Assembly (NCBI GenBank): GCA_017434775.1
Contig: JAFSGG010000086.1
Coordinates: 1-64,000, forward strand
Direction of reading: 5' to 3'
Length of the DNA: 64,000 bases
Origin: Clostridia bacterium
Lineage (GTDB): Bacteria; Bacillota; Clostridia; Christensenellales; Aristaeellaceae
Shown: one piece after another, positions 23,537 to 31,900 of the stretch
How the letters are laid out: each line of letters begins with the position of its first letter
How positions within the stretch are numbered: position 1 is the first letter of the stretch
Translations under genes and position numbers: made by a program
Notes under the pieces: generated by a model
Told to the model about the DNA's origin: nothing
The model's database searches: none
What the model saw: the letters and a program-made list of their open reading frames with translations, nothing else

Positions 23537-24682
23537 TTATACATCAATCCAGTAACGTTGTTCGGTAACACCATCCACGATCACTTCGTTTTCCAGCACA
23601 CCACCGTTTTTCTGGATGGTACGGGCGGAGGCGGTATTTTCCTTGTCGCACACCATCAGCACTTTGGAAAGGCCGATTTTCCGGCATTCCATCAGGGCCA
23701 GGGCGATCATTTGCGTACCGAAGCCCTTGTGCCGCTGGGAAGGACGAATACCGTCGCCGATGTGGCCGCCGTTCAAAAGCAATTGTTCATTCAGCCGATG
23801 GCGGATGTTTACGGCACCCACCATGATCCTCTGTGCTTCATCCAGGCAGAAGAAGGTGGAATCGGGAATGCCCATGGGGCCTTTTTCACCGCTGTCCAGG
23901 AAAGAAAGCCAGGCATCAAAATCCTGCCAGTCCCGGGCACGAACGGCGTAGGGAACAATCTTTTCTCCGGCAGCTTTCCATTCGTCCAGCATGTCTGTGA
24001 TTTGCAGCTGATAAACAGGGCTCGCTTTTACCAGCTTCAGCCCGCCGGGTAACCCCAGGGCAGTCTTCAGAAAATGGGAAAGCCTGCGGCGGTATTCTCC
24101 CAGCAGAATGTTTTCATTGGTTTCCGTTTTCTTCTCCGGGGCTTTTTCCACAAAATAAGTGCCGGTATCCTTGCGGATGGACAGAGAATCCAGCGGCCAG
24201 CCGGGATGCCGGAGGGACGAAGGCTGCTCCACCATCCAAAAGGCGCTGGCTGTGGCGGCGTCCCTGTTCATGAAGGAAAACACCTGGCCTTTGCGGTACA
24301 CGGCCATGCCGTCCAGATAGAACGCTTCCACCCGTCCGCCTAAGGTGTGTACCAGATGGCTGTAATGGGCAATCATCCCATCGTCATCCAGCCGTGCTTT
24401 TCCTTCCGGCGTGCGGACGTTCAGCCCCGGCTGCCGGGGATCGGCAAGGGATAATGCATCAAAATACAGGCCGGAATCGTTGCAGATCACCGTGTCAAAA
24501 TGCTGCCCGTAAAATTTTGCCTTGATCCGGGCGTTCTCTTCCGGCGTGCTGCCCTGCTCTTGCGGTTCTTCGGTAATGTTCAGATCCCGGAGGGTCAAAA
24601 ATTCCACGTCGCATCCGCTCAGCAACTTCCTGAAGCGTTCCGCCTTGGAAGGGTTGGTGGTGCCCAGCAATACCTGCATCAT
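23537..24682 (-). CDS. Fusion: RdgB/HAM1-like NTP pyrophosphatase and GNAT acetyltransferase
   Basis: One uninterrupted 381-residue frame with two domains. Residues 1-195 resemble inosine triphosphate pyrophosphatase: LLGTTNPSKAERFRKLL at the start, TPEENARIKAKFY, the substrate Asp in CNDSGLYFDAL and PGLNVR. Residues 205-381 are a GNAT domain of the type that modifies small substrates: VPYAVRARDWQDFDAWL, then the acetyl-CoA loop RHKGFGTQMIALALME and ENTASARTIQKNGG. Usual ITPases are about 190-200 residues, so both domains look complete. House-cleaning of non-canonical purine NTPs is expected from the first half; the acceptor of the second is unknown. The order rules out a simple tandem read-through artefact unless there is a sequencing error. 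Confidence 0.82.
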   Translation of the reverse strand: MMQVLLGTTNPSKAERFRKLLSGCDVEFLTLRDLNITEEPQEQGSTPEENARIKAKFYGQHFDTVICNDSGLYFDALSLADPRQPGLNVRTPEGKARLDDDGMIAHYSHLVHTLGGRVEAFYLDGMAVYRKGQVFSFMNRDAATASAFWMVEQPSSLRHPGWPLDSLSIRKDTGTYFVEKAPEKKTETNENILLGEYRRRLSHFLKTALGLPGGLKLVKASPVYQLQITDMLDEWKAAGEKIVPYAVRARDWQDFDAWLSFLDSGEKGPMGIPDSTFFCLDEAQRIMVGAVNIRHRLNEQLLLNGGHIGDGIRPSQRHKGFGTQMIALALMECRKIGLSKVLMVCDKENTASARTIQKNGGVLENEVIVDGVTEQRYWIDV

Positions 24683-24732
24683 ATATATACCTCACATTCA
24701 TCGAAGTGAAACGCAGCTGTTCATTTTTTGCC

Positions 24733-24762
24733 ATTATAGCACGGGTCTGCCTATGGATGCAA
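24733..24762 (-). promoter_or_regulatory. Promoter of the ITPase-GNAT gene
   Basis: On the minus strand TTGCAT (24762-24757), 18-bp spacer, TATAAT (24738-24733). Confidence 0.7.
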
Positions 24763-24795
24763 GAAAGAAGAAAAAGGGATAGGGTTTGCACAAAA

Positions 24796-24823
24796 AAACG
24801 GAAAGGCATCGGCCTTTCCGTTT
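24796..24823 (-). terminator. Terminator of the PBP gene
   Basis: Perfect 12-bp stem AAACGGAAAGGC (24796-24807) with GCCTTTCCGTTT (24812-24823). The A-run upstream gives the U-tract on the minus strand. Confidence 0.9.
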
Positions 24824-24826
24824 GGT

Positions 24827-27688
24827 TTACTGAGCGTTTGCCATGGCCTGGGTCAATTGGCTCATGGCAGAAAGCAGTTCTTCCTGGGATGGATTGGAAC
24901 TGATCACGCTGTTCAGGTTGTTGATGGCGGAGAACAGGTTGGTATAACCGGGATGCCCCAGGGGCAGGTTGGCCAGCTGTTCGTTGGCCCGGGCCAGCAA
25001 ATTCCGGGCATCCGGCAGCAGGGTATTCTGGGTAATGTAATCGTTGTAGCTGCTGCCGTTCTGGTGATAGGGGCACACATGCCGGCTGATGATGGAGCTG
25101 TTGTAATTGGCGTCGCCGGTGAGCCGCAGCGTGGCGTATTCGCCCAGGTAATCGCTGAGCACGTCTTCATATTTGGTGCCGATGAACGGGTACAGGGGAT
25201 GGCCCACCGGCAGCAGCACTACGCCCTTGTCCGAAACTGAGGGACAGTAGGCGCTGGCCAGCATGCCCGATTCGTTGCACACCCGCAGGGTGTAGTGCAT
25301 CTGGCAATCGGTGGTGGGTGCGGTATCGGAGGGCCAGTAATCGGTGGTGGTGCCGTATCCCATCACGTCATTGCGGCAGGCTGCGGTAGCCCGCTGGCCG
25401 CTTACATTGCAGGTGGTCACTTTCCGGAGCCCATATTGTTCGGCGCTGCCTTCCATGATGTCCCGGTTGGGCAGCTCCTGATGGATGGGCTGCATGAAGG
25501 CTTTCCACAGCTTGGCAGCGCTGTTGCCGCCGGTGGTTTTGGAAGAAAGGGATTTGTAGTTATCATGACCAATCCATACAGAAGCGCTGTAATACCCCGT
25601 GATGCCGGAGAAGAATACGCCCTTCTGGTCGGAATTGGTGCCGGTTTTACCGGCTACTGTCTGGCCGGAAATCTTGGCGGAGGTACCGGTGCCCTTGGTG
25701 ATGACGTCCTTCATGATATCCACGGTGAGCCAGGCGGTGGAGGGCTTGAAGACCTGATATCTTTCCTGACTGGCATGGCCGTCATAGATCACATGGCCGT
25801 CTGCATCGGTGATGCCCAGGATGGTCATGGGCGTCTGGTATACGCCGCCGTTGGCCAGCACGCCGAAGGCTACGGTCATATCAAAGGGGGTAATGCCGCT
25901 GGAGCCCAGGGAAAGGCCGAAGGGGGTTTTGTTGATGTTATCCGGATCCACGCCCATCCGCAGCAGGAAATCATAGCTGATATCCGTGCCCACCATATAG
26001 GTCAGGGCATAGGCGGCAGCGGTGTTATCGGATTTGGTGAGGGCTGTTCGCAGGGTTTCCGGCCCGCGGTAAGAAGAACCGCCGTAGTTCTGAGGCCAGG
26101 TATCGTTTCCGTCTGCGCCGCGCCAGCCCTGAATCGGCAGGGGCATATTGTACACCACGCTGCCGGCGCCTGCGCCCAGTTCGATGGCCGGGGCGTAAAC
26201 GGCAATGGGCTTGATGGCGGAACCTACCGGCATATTCATATCGGACGCACGGTTCAGGGATTTGCGGGTGGTGGGCGGTGTACGGCTGCCCACAATGGCT
26301 TTCACTTCGCCCGTTCGGTAATCCAGCACCACGGCAGCTGCCTGGGGCTGCACAATTTCGTCGTAGGTGCCATTGGCATTGCGCGCCCGGTAGATATTAT
26401 CCGACGGGGTGCGCAGGGAGGGGTAATCCTTGTAGTTGTAGAGGGTGTTTTCCACGGTTTCCTGGATATCCGTATCCAGTGCCAGGTACACATGGTAGCC
26501 GCCGGTGCGCAGCTCGTTTTCCATCTTGGCCCGGTTGGCGGAGGTGTTTTCCAGGTTATTGGCTTTCAGCAGAATCTGTACAGCTTCCCGGATGGCGTAT
26601 TCCACATAATGGGGGTAGGGGTACAGGGCCGTGCTTTCCGGGGATTTTTCCAGCACATGGGCACTGGCGGGATCCAGGGCCAATTGATATTCTTCCCAAC
26701 TGATGAACTGGTTTTCATACATGCATTGCAGCACGTAGTCCGTTCGTTCGTTGGTGATGCGTGCATAGTCTTCGGTATCGCTTTGCCGGGTGTAGAAATT
26801 GCGCCGGGGATTATAGTAGTAGGGGTTGGACGTCATGCCGGCCAGCATGGCGCATTCCCGCAGGGTCAAATCGTACATATTATCCTTGCCGAAATACCCC
26901 ATGGAGGCCACCTTGACCCCATAATAATCTTCGCCCAGGTAAATGGTGTTCAGGTAGGCTTCCAGAATCTGATCCTTGGTGTAGCGGGTTTCCAGCTGAA
27001 TGGCCAGGTAAGCTTCCTGTATTTTGCGTTTATAGGATTGCTCGGAAGACAGCAGGGTGTTTTTGATCAGCTGCTGGGTGATGGTGGAACCGCCCTGATT
27101 GGAGCCGGTATTGAAATTGGTGATGAATGCGCCCACAATGCGTTTGACGTCCACGCCGTTGTGGGTATAAAACCGGGCATCTTCCACAGCTACAAATGCA
27201 TGCTGCAGATAGGGGGGCATGCTGTCGATGGAAACCATGATGCGGTTTTCCGTGCCCCGGTAATTGGTGATCAGATTACCGTCGGCATCGTAGATGATGG
27301 ATGTCTGTGCCTGGTCGTCAATGGCAGCCAGATCCAGCACCGGTGCGGAATCCATATAAGCCTTGGCAATACCCACAATGGCGCCCACGCCTGCCAGCCC
27401 AAGCATCAGGATGAATAAGACCATCACCCGTGCGGCGTTGATAAATACGCCCAGGGCAAAAGAGGGCTTGCGGGTGCGCGGCTTGAAGATGGTTTTTTTC
27501 TTTGGCTTTTCTTCTTCCGGCATTTCATCAAAGTAGTTTATTGCTTCCTGGAAATAACCTTCTTCTCCCGGATAGGGCAAATAATCCTCCGGCACGCCGT
27601 CTTGCGGCAGGAAAGCGTCTTCCTGAGGCACTTCTGTGGCAGGATCATAGAAAAATTCATTCTGTTCGTCATCGTAAAAATGATCCAC
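24827..27688 (-). CDS. Class A penicillin-binding protein (PBP1A type)
   Basis: Bifunctional peptidoglycan synthase, membrane-anchored, working outside the cell. 953 residues, with a GTG start six bases after AGGAGG. An acidic cytosolic tail (about 1-75) precedes one transmembrane helix (about 85-110). The GT51 glycosyltransferase domain has VEDARFYTHNG (catalytic Glu, about 168), GGSTITQQLIKN and RKIQEAYLA. The transpeptidase domain has GSAIKP (catalytic Ser, about 487), SDN (about 551) and KTGT (about 674). The C-terminal 150 residues are a low-complexity helical tail with a Cys-containing segment (CQMHYTLRVC). It is divergent from sigK. Confidence 0.96.
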   Translation of the reverse strand: MDHFYDDEQNEFFYDPATEVPQEDAFLPQDGVPEDYLPYPGEEGYFQEAINYFDEMPEEEKPKKKTIFKPRTRKPSFALGVFINAARVMVLFILMLGLAGVGAIVGIAKAYMDSAPVLDLAAIDDQAQTSIIYDADGNLITNYRGTENRIMVSIDSMPPYLQHAFVAVEDARFYTHNGVDVKRIVGAFITNFNTGSNQGGSTITQQLIKNTLLSSEQSYKRKIQEAYLAIQLETRYTKDQILEAYLNTIYLGEDYYGVKVASMGYFGKDNMYDLTLRECAMLAGMTSNPYYYNPRRNFYTRQSDTEDYARITNERTDYVLQCMYENQFISWEEYQLALDPASAHVLEKSPESTALYPYPHYVEYAIREAVQILLKANNLENTSANRAKMENELRTGGYHVYLALDTDIQETVENTLYNYKDYPSLRTPSDNIYRARNANGTYDEIVQPQAAAVVLDYRTGEVKAIVGSRTPPTTRKSLNRASDMNMPVGSAIKPIAVYAPAIELGAGAGSVVYNMPLPIQGWRGADGNDTWPQNYGGSSYRGPETLRTALTKSDNTAAAYALTYMVGTDISYDFLLRMGVDPDNINKTPFGLSLGSSGITPFDMTVAFGVLANGGVYQTPMTILGITDADGHVIYDGHASQERYQVFKPSTAWLTVDIMKDVITKGTGTSAKISGQTVAGKTGTNSDQKGVFFSGITGYYSASVWIGHDNYKSLSSKTTGGNSAAKLWKAFMQPIHQELPNRDIMEGSAEQYGLRKVTTCNVSGQRATAACRNDVMGYGTTTDYWPSDTAPTTDCQMHYTLRVCNESGMLASAYCPSVSDKGVVLLPVGHPLYPFIGTKYEDVLSDYLGEYATLRLTGDANYNSSIISRHVCPYHQNGSSYNDYITQNTLLPDARNLLARANEQLANLPLGHPGYTNLFSAINNLNSVISSNPSQEELLSAMSQLTQAMANAQ

Positions 27689-27859
27689 GGCGCACCTCCT
27701 TCAATGATTCTTGCGCAAATGATTATATCACAATTGCTTCTCAAAGTACAGCACACAAATGTAAACGTTCCTTCCATCCGCTTTCTTCCCGTTTTTCCGG
27801 GGGAAGGACTGGCAATTTTCTCTTTCTCAAGGCATAGTGTCTCAAAAAAGGAGGGAAAA

Positions 27860-28549
27860 ATGATGCTTTCATTTCTTTTCTGGCTCTTTCGGGATGCACT
27901 TTTCTTCTTCGGCATGCTGGCCGGCCCCGGCGGCAGTTTTCCCAAGCCTCTCTCCAAAGAAGAGGAAAAAGCTTGTATTGAAAAAATGAAGCAGGGGGAC
28001 GAAGAGGCGCGGCAAACCCTGATCACCCATAATCTGCGTCTGGTTTCCCATATTGCCAATAAGTACACCGTGCCCGGCTATACCCGGGAGGATTTGGTTT
28101 CCGTGGGTGCTTTGGGGCTGGTGAAAGCCGTGAATACGTTTAAGCCGGAAAATGGATCTCCTCTTGGCACATACGCTGCCCGGTGCATTGAAAATGAGAT
28201 TCTCATGCTGCTGCGCTCTTCCAAGAAATACAAGGGAGAAGTATCCCTGACCGAACCCATCGGCACCGACGGGGAAGGAAACGACCTTTCTTTTCTGGAC
28301 ATTCTGGGCACCCCGGAGGATGAACTGGAAGAAGCTGTGCTGTACCGGCTGAATATGGAAAAAGTGCGCCTGCTGATTCAGAAACTGCCAAAGCGGGAAC
28401 GCTTGGTCATCGAAATGCGCTATGGCCTGATGGACGGCTGCATGCATCCCCAGCATGAAGTGGCTAAAATATTGGGCATCTCCCGGTCTTATGTATCCCG
28501 GATGGAAAAGCGAGCCATTCAGCTTCTGCGGGATGGCATGGGGGTGTGA
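27860..28549 (+). CDS. sigK: Sporulation sigma factor, SigK type (pro-sigma-K)
   Basis: RNA polymerase sigma factor of the late mother-cell programme. 230 residues from tandem ATG codons after AAAAAGGAGGG. The N-terminal 20 residues (MMLSFLFWLFRDALFFFGML) are hydrophobic, as in the pro-sequence that SpoIVFB removes. PKPLSKEEE, THNLRLVSHIANKY, EDLVSVGALGLVKAVNTFKP and YAARCIENEILMLLR follow (region 2). TEPIGTDGEGNDLSFLDIL is closer to SigK (DPIGQDKEGNEIS) than to SigE. Region 4 has HEVAKILGISRSYVSRMEKR. The gene is intact, with no intervening skin element. No other sporulation gene is in the window, so a spore-forming lineage is indicated but not proven. Confidence 0.85.
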   Translation: MMLSFLFWLFRDALFFFGMLAGPGGSFPKPLSKEEEKACIEKMKQGDEEARQTLITHNLRLVSHIANKYTVPGYTREDLVSVGALGLVKAVNTFKPENGSPLGTYAARCIENEILMLLRSSKKYKGEVSLTEPIGTDGEGNDLSFLDILGTPEDELEEAVLYRLNMEKVRLLIQKLPKRERLVIEMRYGLMDGCMHPQHEVAKILGISRSYVSRMEKRAIQLLRDGMGV

Positions 28550-28553
28550 AAAC

Positions 28554-28582
28554 TTGCATGCACCGCATTAATTTGCTATAAT
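28554..28582 (+). promoter_or_regulatory. Promoter of the serine hydrolase gene
   Basis: TTGCAT (28554-28559), 17-bp spacer, TATAAT (28577-28582), immediately after the sigK stop. Confidence 0.75.
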
Positions 28583-28626
28583 AACAAAACAAATATACAA
28601 ATACATCCGATCAGGGGGGAATTTAT

Positions 28627-30027
28627 ATGAAAACATGGGAAAAAGTGAACGTGCCGGAGGATGTGGGGCTTTCCTCCAAAGGGTTACTGCAGTATCTGGA
28701 AGCGGTGGAAAAGCAGGGCGTGGAAATGCACAGCGTAAAAGTGCTGCGCCATGGGAAACTGGTCATGAACGCCAATTTTGCACCGTATGACGATCATATG
28801 CCCCATATGCTCTTTTCCCTCAGCAAATCCTTCTGCTCCGCTGCGGCAGGCTTTGCGGTGCAGGAAGGGCTGCTCAGCTGGGACAGCAAGGTGCTGGAAG
28901 TGCTTTCGGAAGCGGCACCGGAACAGCCGTCTGAATGGCTGCAGAGCGTGACGCTGCATCATCTTCTGTGCATGGGCAGCGGCCTGAAAGAAGAATCGGA
29001 TAATATTGCCGGTCAGCCGGAAATAAAAGAATGGGCTAAGGCCATTCTGGCCTGTGAATGTGTCCGGGAGCCGGGCACCTATTTCCACTACAACAGCCAT
29101 GGCACCTATCTGGTTTCCCGGATGGTGCAGAAAGTGACGGGGAAAACCGTGCGGGATTACCTGATCCCCCGGCTGTTCGCGCCCCTTGGCATTCCGGTGC
29201 CCTTCTGGAGCAGCTCCCCGGAAAAGACGAATATTGGCGGCTGGGGCTTGTATCTGGCGTCCGACAGCATTGCAAGGTTCGGCCAGTGCCTGTTGCAAAA
29301 GGGTGTTTGGGAAGGGAAGCAGGTATTGCCTCTGGAATGGATTGAAAAAGCCACCATGGCCCAGATCGACAATTCCAATGGCCAGAAGGATCCCAACAAT
29401 GAGTGGCATCAGGGCTATGGCTACCAGTTCTGGCGCACCCGGGGCAACCGCTATCGGGGCGACGGCGCTTTCGGCCAACTGTGCATGATTTCTCCGGAAA
29501 AGGATATGGTGGTGGCGGCCACGGCCGGCACCGGGGATATGGGCAAGGAAATGCAGCTTTTGCACGAATACCTGTTCCCGGCGACGGATATGGAGCCGGG
29601 TACCGAAGAAGAACAGAAAGCCTTGCAGCAGAAGTTAGTGTCCCTTGCCTGCGTATGGCCTCAGGATGACGGCAGCGGTTCTTTACCGGATGGTTATTAT
29701 AAAAATGATGAGATGGCCTTGTTCTTCCGCGAAAATGAGGATGTGCTCACCTTCAGGCTCATGGACGAGCAGATGGAAGTGGAAATGCAGTTTGGAAAAG
29801 CTTCCCCTGTTTTGTTTCCGATGAACCCCGGTATCTATACCGATCAGGCGAATGCATGGATGGGGCAATACGGTTGGGAAGAGGGAACATTGCATCTGGT
29901 GGCCCGGAACCTGAATGGCCCCCAGCGGCTGGAGATGACCATCTCCTTCCAGGATGGAAAAATGGAAATGGATACCACAAAATCCTTGTGCTTTTTCCAG
30001 TACAAGGGTATTTTGGAACGACACTGA
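28627..30027 (+). CDS. Cytosolic beta-lactamase-fold serine hydrolase
   Basis: 466 residues without a signal peptide, so probably cytosolic. The class C beta-lactamase/esterase fold is shown by SLSKSF (SxxK, catalytic Ser about 62), HYNSHG (YxN, about 156) and GDGAFGQ in place of the KTG strand. A C-terminal beta-rich domain (about 350-466) follows, with VLTFRLMDEQMEVEMQF. Proteins of this type hydrolyse esters or small amides, and resistance to beta-lactams should not be assumed without a signal peptide. RBS AGGGGGGAA. The terminator lies directly after the gene. Confidence 0.87.
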   Translation: MKTWEKVNVPEDVGLSSKGLLQYLEAVEKQGVEMHSVKVLRHGKLVMNANFAPYDDHMPHMLFSLSKSFCSAAAGFAVQEGLLSWDSKVLEVLSEAAPEQPSEWLQSVTLHHLLCMGSGLKEESDNIAGQPEIKEWAKAILACECVREPGTYFHYNSHGTYLVSRMVQKVTGKTVRDYLIPRLFAPLGIPVPFWSSSPEKTNIGGWGLYLASDSIARFGQCLLQKGVWEGKQVLPLEWIEKATMAQIDNSNGQKDPNNEWHQGYGYQFWRTRGNRYRGDGAFGQLCMISPEKDMVVAATAGTGDMGKEMQLLHEYLFPATDMEPGTEEEQKALQQKLVSLACVWPQDDGSGSLPDGYYKNDEMALFFRENEDVLTFRLMDEQMEVEMQFGKASPVLFPMNPGIYTDQANAWMGQYGWEEGTLHLVARNLNGPQRLEMTISFQDGKMEMDTTKSLCFFQYKGILERH

Positions 30028-30030
30028 AAT

Positions 30031-30063
30031 AAAGCCGCAGGGAAATTCCCTTGCGGCTTTTTA
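30031..30063 (+). terminator. Terminator of the serine hydrolase gene
   Basis: AAAGCCGCAGGG (30031-30042) pairs with CCCTTGCGGCTTT (30048-30060) with one bulged T, then TTT. Confidence 0.75.
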
Positions 30064-30072
30064 GGAGGGCAT

Positions 30073-31302
30073 ATGGCCAATTGGATCACCCACACCCGGA
30101 TGGCGGACAAGCTGCTTGAAATGGGCTTGCCGGTGGATGAAACCTATTTTATCATCGGCAGCGTGGCGCCGGATTGCAATCAGGAAAATGAAGACTGGAC
30201 AAGTTACATTCCGCCCCGGGAACAGACCCATTTCATGCAGGGCAAATCCAAGCTCACCGTGGATGCGGAAGGCTTTTTTGAGCAGCATGTGAAACACGCA
30301 TCCACACCCCTGTGGAAAAGTTTCTGCATGGGGTATTATGTGCATCTGGTGATGGACAGGGCATGGCAGCGCTGGATCCGGGATGAAAAACGGGTAGCGG
30401 CCAGCTTTTGCCGCCTGAAGGCCGTGCCGGAAATGGCGGAAAAACTGCAGGGCTTTCCCGAAACCTATGATACATTGAAGCAGGTGTTCGGCCGTGCACC
30501 GCGCATCCGGGATGTGGAGCGGCTGGAACAAATGTATGTGCAGCAAAATTCGGATTGCAGCTATGAACGCATCCTGCGCAAAACCCATGATTTTCCGGAT
30601 GTTCCCGGCTTTCTGCCCAATGCCGTGAACCGGAAAATCACCGTTATGGCGCCGCCCATTCCCGATGTGCCCATCGAAACGGATTTTCTCTTTTTTGCTC
30701 CGGAGGAGTATGAACAGCTGATGGAAACGGCGGTTTTGGAAGCGTGGCAAATCCTGCAGCCGCAGACGTTTGCGCAAGAGTGCCTGTTTGAAACGGAGCG
30801 TATGAAAATCCGGCCCTTCAGGATGGAAGATGCTGAAACTTTGTTCCGCAATCACCAGGAAGAGGAAATGAAACGCTGGATCCCCAACGAAAGCTATCAG
30901 GACGTGCAGGAAGCGGAAGAAGCCATTCGGTTTTATAAAAACTGCACGGATCAATCCCGTCTGCCCTATGTGCTGGCCGTTATTTCCAGGGAAACGGGCC
31001 AATTGATCGGCGATACAGGCATTAACGAAGTGGAAGGAAAGCCGGATGAAGTGGAAATTGGTTTTTCCATTTCCAGGGCTTATGCGCAAAAGGGCTATGC
31101 TACGGAATTGGTGCAGGCCATGGCTCCTTACTGCGGTGCTCACTTTGGGACAAAAACCTTGTTCGGCCGGGTTTTGCATGGCAATCAGGCTTCCGTCCGG
31201 GTACTGGAAAAAAACGGCTTTGTGTTTCTCCGGGAAGAATTCGGCGCGGCGGATGACCCGTACGGCTGCGGTGTGCTGGTGTACCGGAAGGAAAGAATGT
31301 GA
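30073..31302 (+). CDS. Fusion: zinc-dependent phospholipase C-like domain and GNAT acetyltransferase
   Basis: 409 residues in one frame. Residues 1-235 fit the Zn_dep_PLPC family: ANWITHTRMADKLLEMG, GSVAPDCN, THFM and GYYVHLVMDRAW give the His/Asp set that binds zinc. There is no signal peptide, so this half acts inside the cell and may not be a true phospholipase. Residues about 245-409 are a RimJ-like GNAT domain: ETERMKIRPFRMEDAETLFR, EVEIGFSI, the acetyl-CoA loop AQKGYATELV and NQASVRVLEKNGF. RBS AGGAGGGC is close to the ATG. The gene starts 10 bases after the preceding terminator, so its promoter is not obvious. Second GNAT fusion in this window. Confidence 0.82.
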   Translation: MANWITHTRMADKLLEMGLPVDETYFIIGSVAPDCNQENEDWTSYIPPREQTHFMQGKSKLTVDAEGFFEQHVKHASTPLWKSFCMGYYVHLVMDRAWQRWIRDEKRVAASFCRLKAVPEMAEKLQGFPETYDTLKQVFGRAPRIRDVERLEQMYVQQNSDCSYERILRKTHDFPDVPGFLPNAVNRKITVMAPPIPDVPIETDFLFFAPEEYEQLMETAVLEAWQILQPQTFAQECLFETERMKIRPFRMEDAETLFRNHQEEEMKRWIPNESYQDVQEAEEAIRFYKNCTDQSRLPYVLAVISRETGQLIGDTGINEVEGKPDEVEIGFSISRAYAQKGYATELVQAMAPYCGAHFGTKTLFGRVLHGNQASVRVLEKNGFVFLREEFGAADDPYGCGVLVYRKERM

Positions 31303-31427
31303 AGAAAGGAGAATGCATTGATCTGCAGGAAAAGCCAAAGGGCAATGCTCCTTGCGGGATAAGGGGGATTCTCTCTGCGAATGATTCTTTCTGCCGAAAT
31401 TGTTACACAGGTAAACGGCTGAAAATA

Positions 31428-31456
31428 TTGACATAATTGTAATGTTTTTGTAATAT
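31428..31456 (+). promoter_or_regulatory. Promoter with direct repeats, upstream of the winged-helix regulator
   Basis: Consensus TTGACA (31428-31433), 17-bp spacer, TAATAT (31451-31456). TTGTAAT occurs twice (31437-31443 and 31448-31454), starting 11 bp apart, which is the spacing of OmpR/PhoB-type operator half-sites. The rest of the gap 31303-31492 shows no gene. Confidence 0.65.
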
Positions 31457-31492
31457 ATTAAAGAAAGAAACCAAAGAGAAGAGGGAATCATT

Positions 31493-31813
31493 TTGCTGGT
31501 GTTCTATGTGCAGGGAGCGGAAGGGGAGAAGCTGCAATTGCAGCTGGATGCAGAAAAAATGTGTCTTACCATCGCAGGCGAACCCTGCCGTCTGACGGAG
31601 CAGGAATTTCAGCTGTTGCATGTGCTGGCTGAGCGGGCCAATCAGGTGCTCACCAGGGACGAACTGCTGCGGACGGTGTGGGGGTTTGTAACGCCAGGAC
31701 CCACCCGCACGGTGGACGTGCACATTCAGCGCCTGCGCAAGAAGACCGGGCTCACCTGCATTGAGACGGTTCTGGGCCGGGGATATCGTTTGTCCGCCAT
31801 AGAAAATATGTAA
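31493..31813 (+). CDS. Stand-alone OmpR/PhoB-type winged-helix DNA-binding protein
   Basis: 106 residues starting at TTG, seven bases after GAGGG. The whole protein is the C-terminal effector domain of OmpR-type response regulators: a four-stranded N-terminal sheet, CRLTEQEFQLLHVLAE, VLTRDELLRTVWG, RTVDVHIQRLRKKTG (recognition helix) and ETVLGRGYRLSA. There is no receiver domain and no nearby histidine kinase, so control by phosphorylation is not possible in the usual way. The promoter in front carries direct repeats that it might bind, and a partial copy stands before the next gene. Autoregulation is an inference. Confidence 0.88.
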   Translation: MLVFYVQGAEGEKLQLQLDAEKMCLTIAGEPCRLTEQEFQLLHVLAERANQVLTRDELLRTVWGFVTPGPTRTVDVHIQRLRKKTGLTCIETVLGRGYRLSAIENM

Positions 31814-31830
31814 ATTTATGAAGAAATATG

Positions 31831-31859
31831 TTGACCTTTTAACAAAATTGTAATAAAAT
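31831..31859 (+). promoter_or_regulatory. Promoter of the peptidoglycan-binding protein gene
   Basis: TTGACC (31831-31836), 17-bp spacer, TAAAAT (31854-31859). TTTTAAC (31837) and TTGTAAT (31848) start 11 bp apart in the spacer, echoing the repeats at 31437 and 31448. Confidence 0.65.
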
Positions 31860-31900
31860 AGAGGCGTGATATTGAACGAAAGGAAAGCAGGTGTACGAAC

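Noticed and set aside
25295..27418. 707-codon open frame on the plus strand
   Set aside because: It lies wholly antisense to the class A PBP, whose domains are complete. No known motif or start signal is seen.
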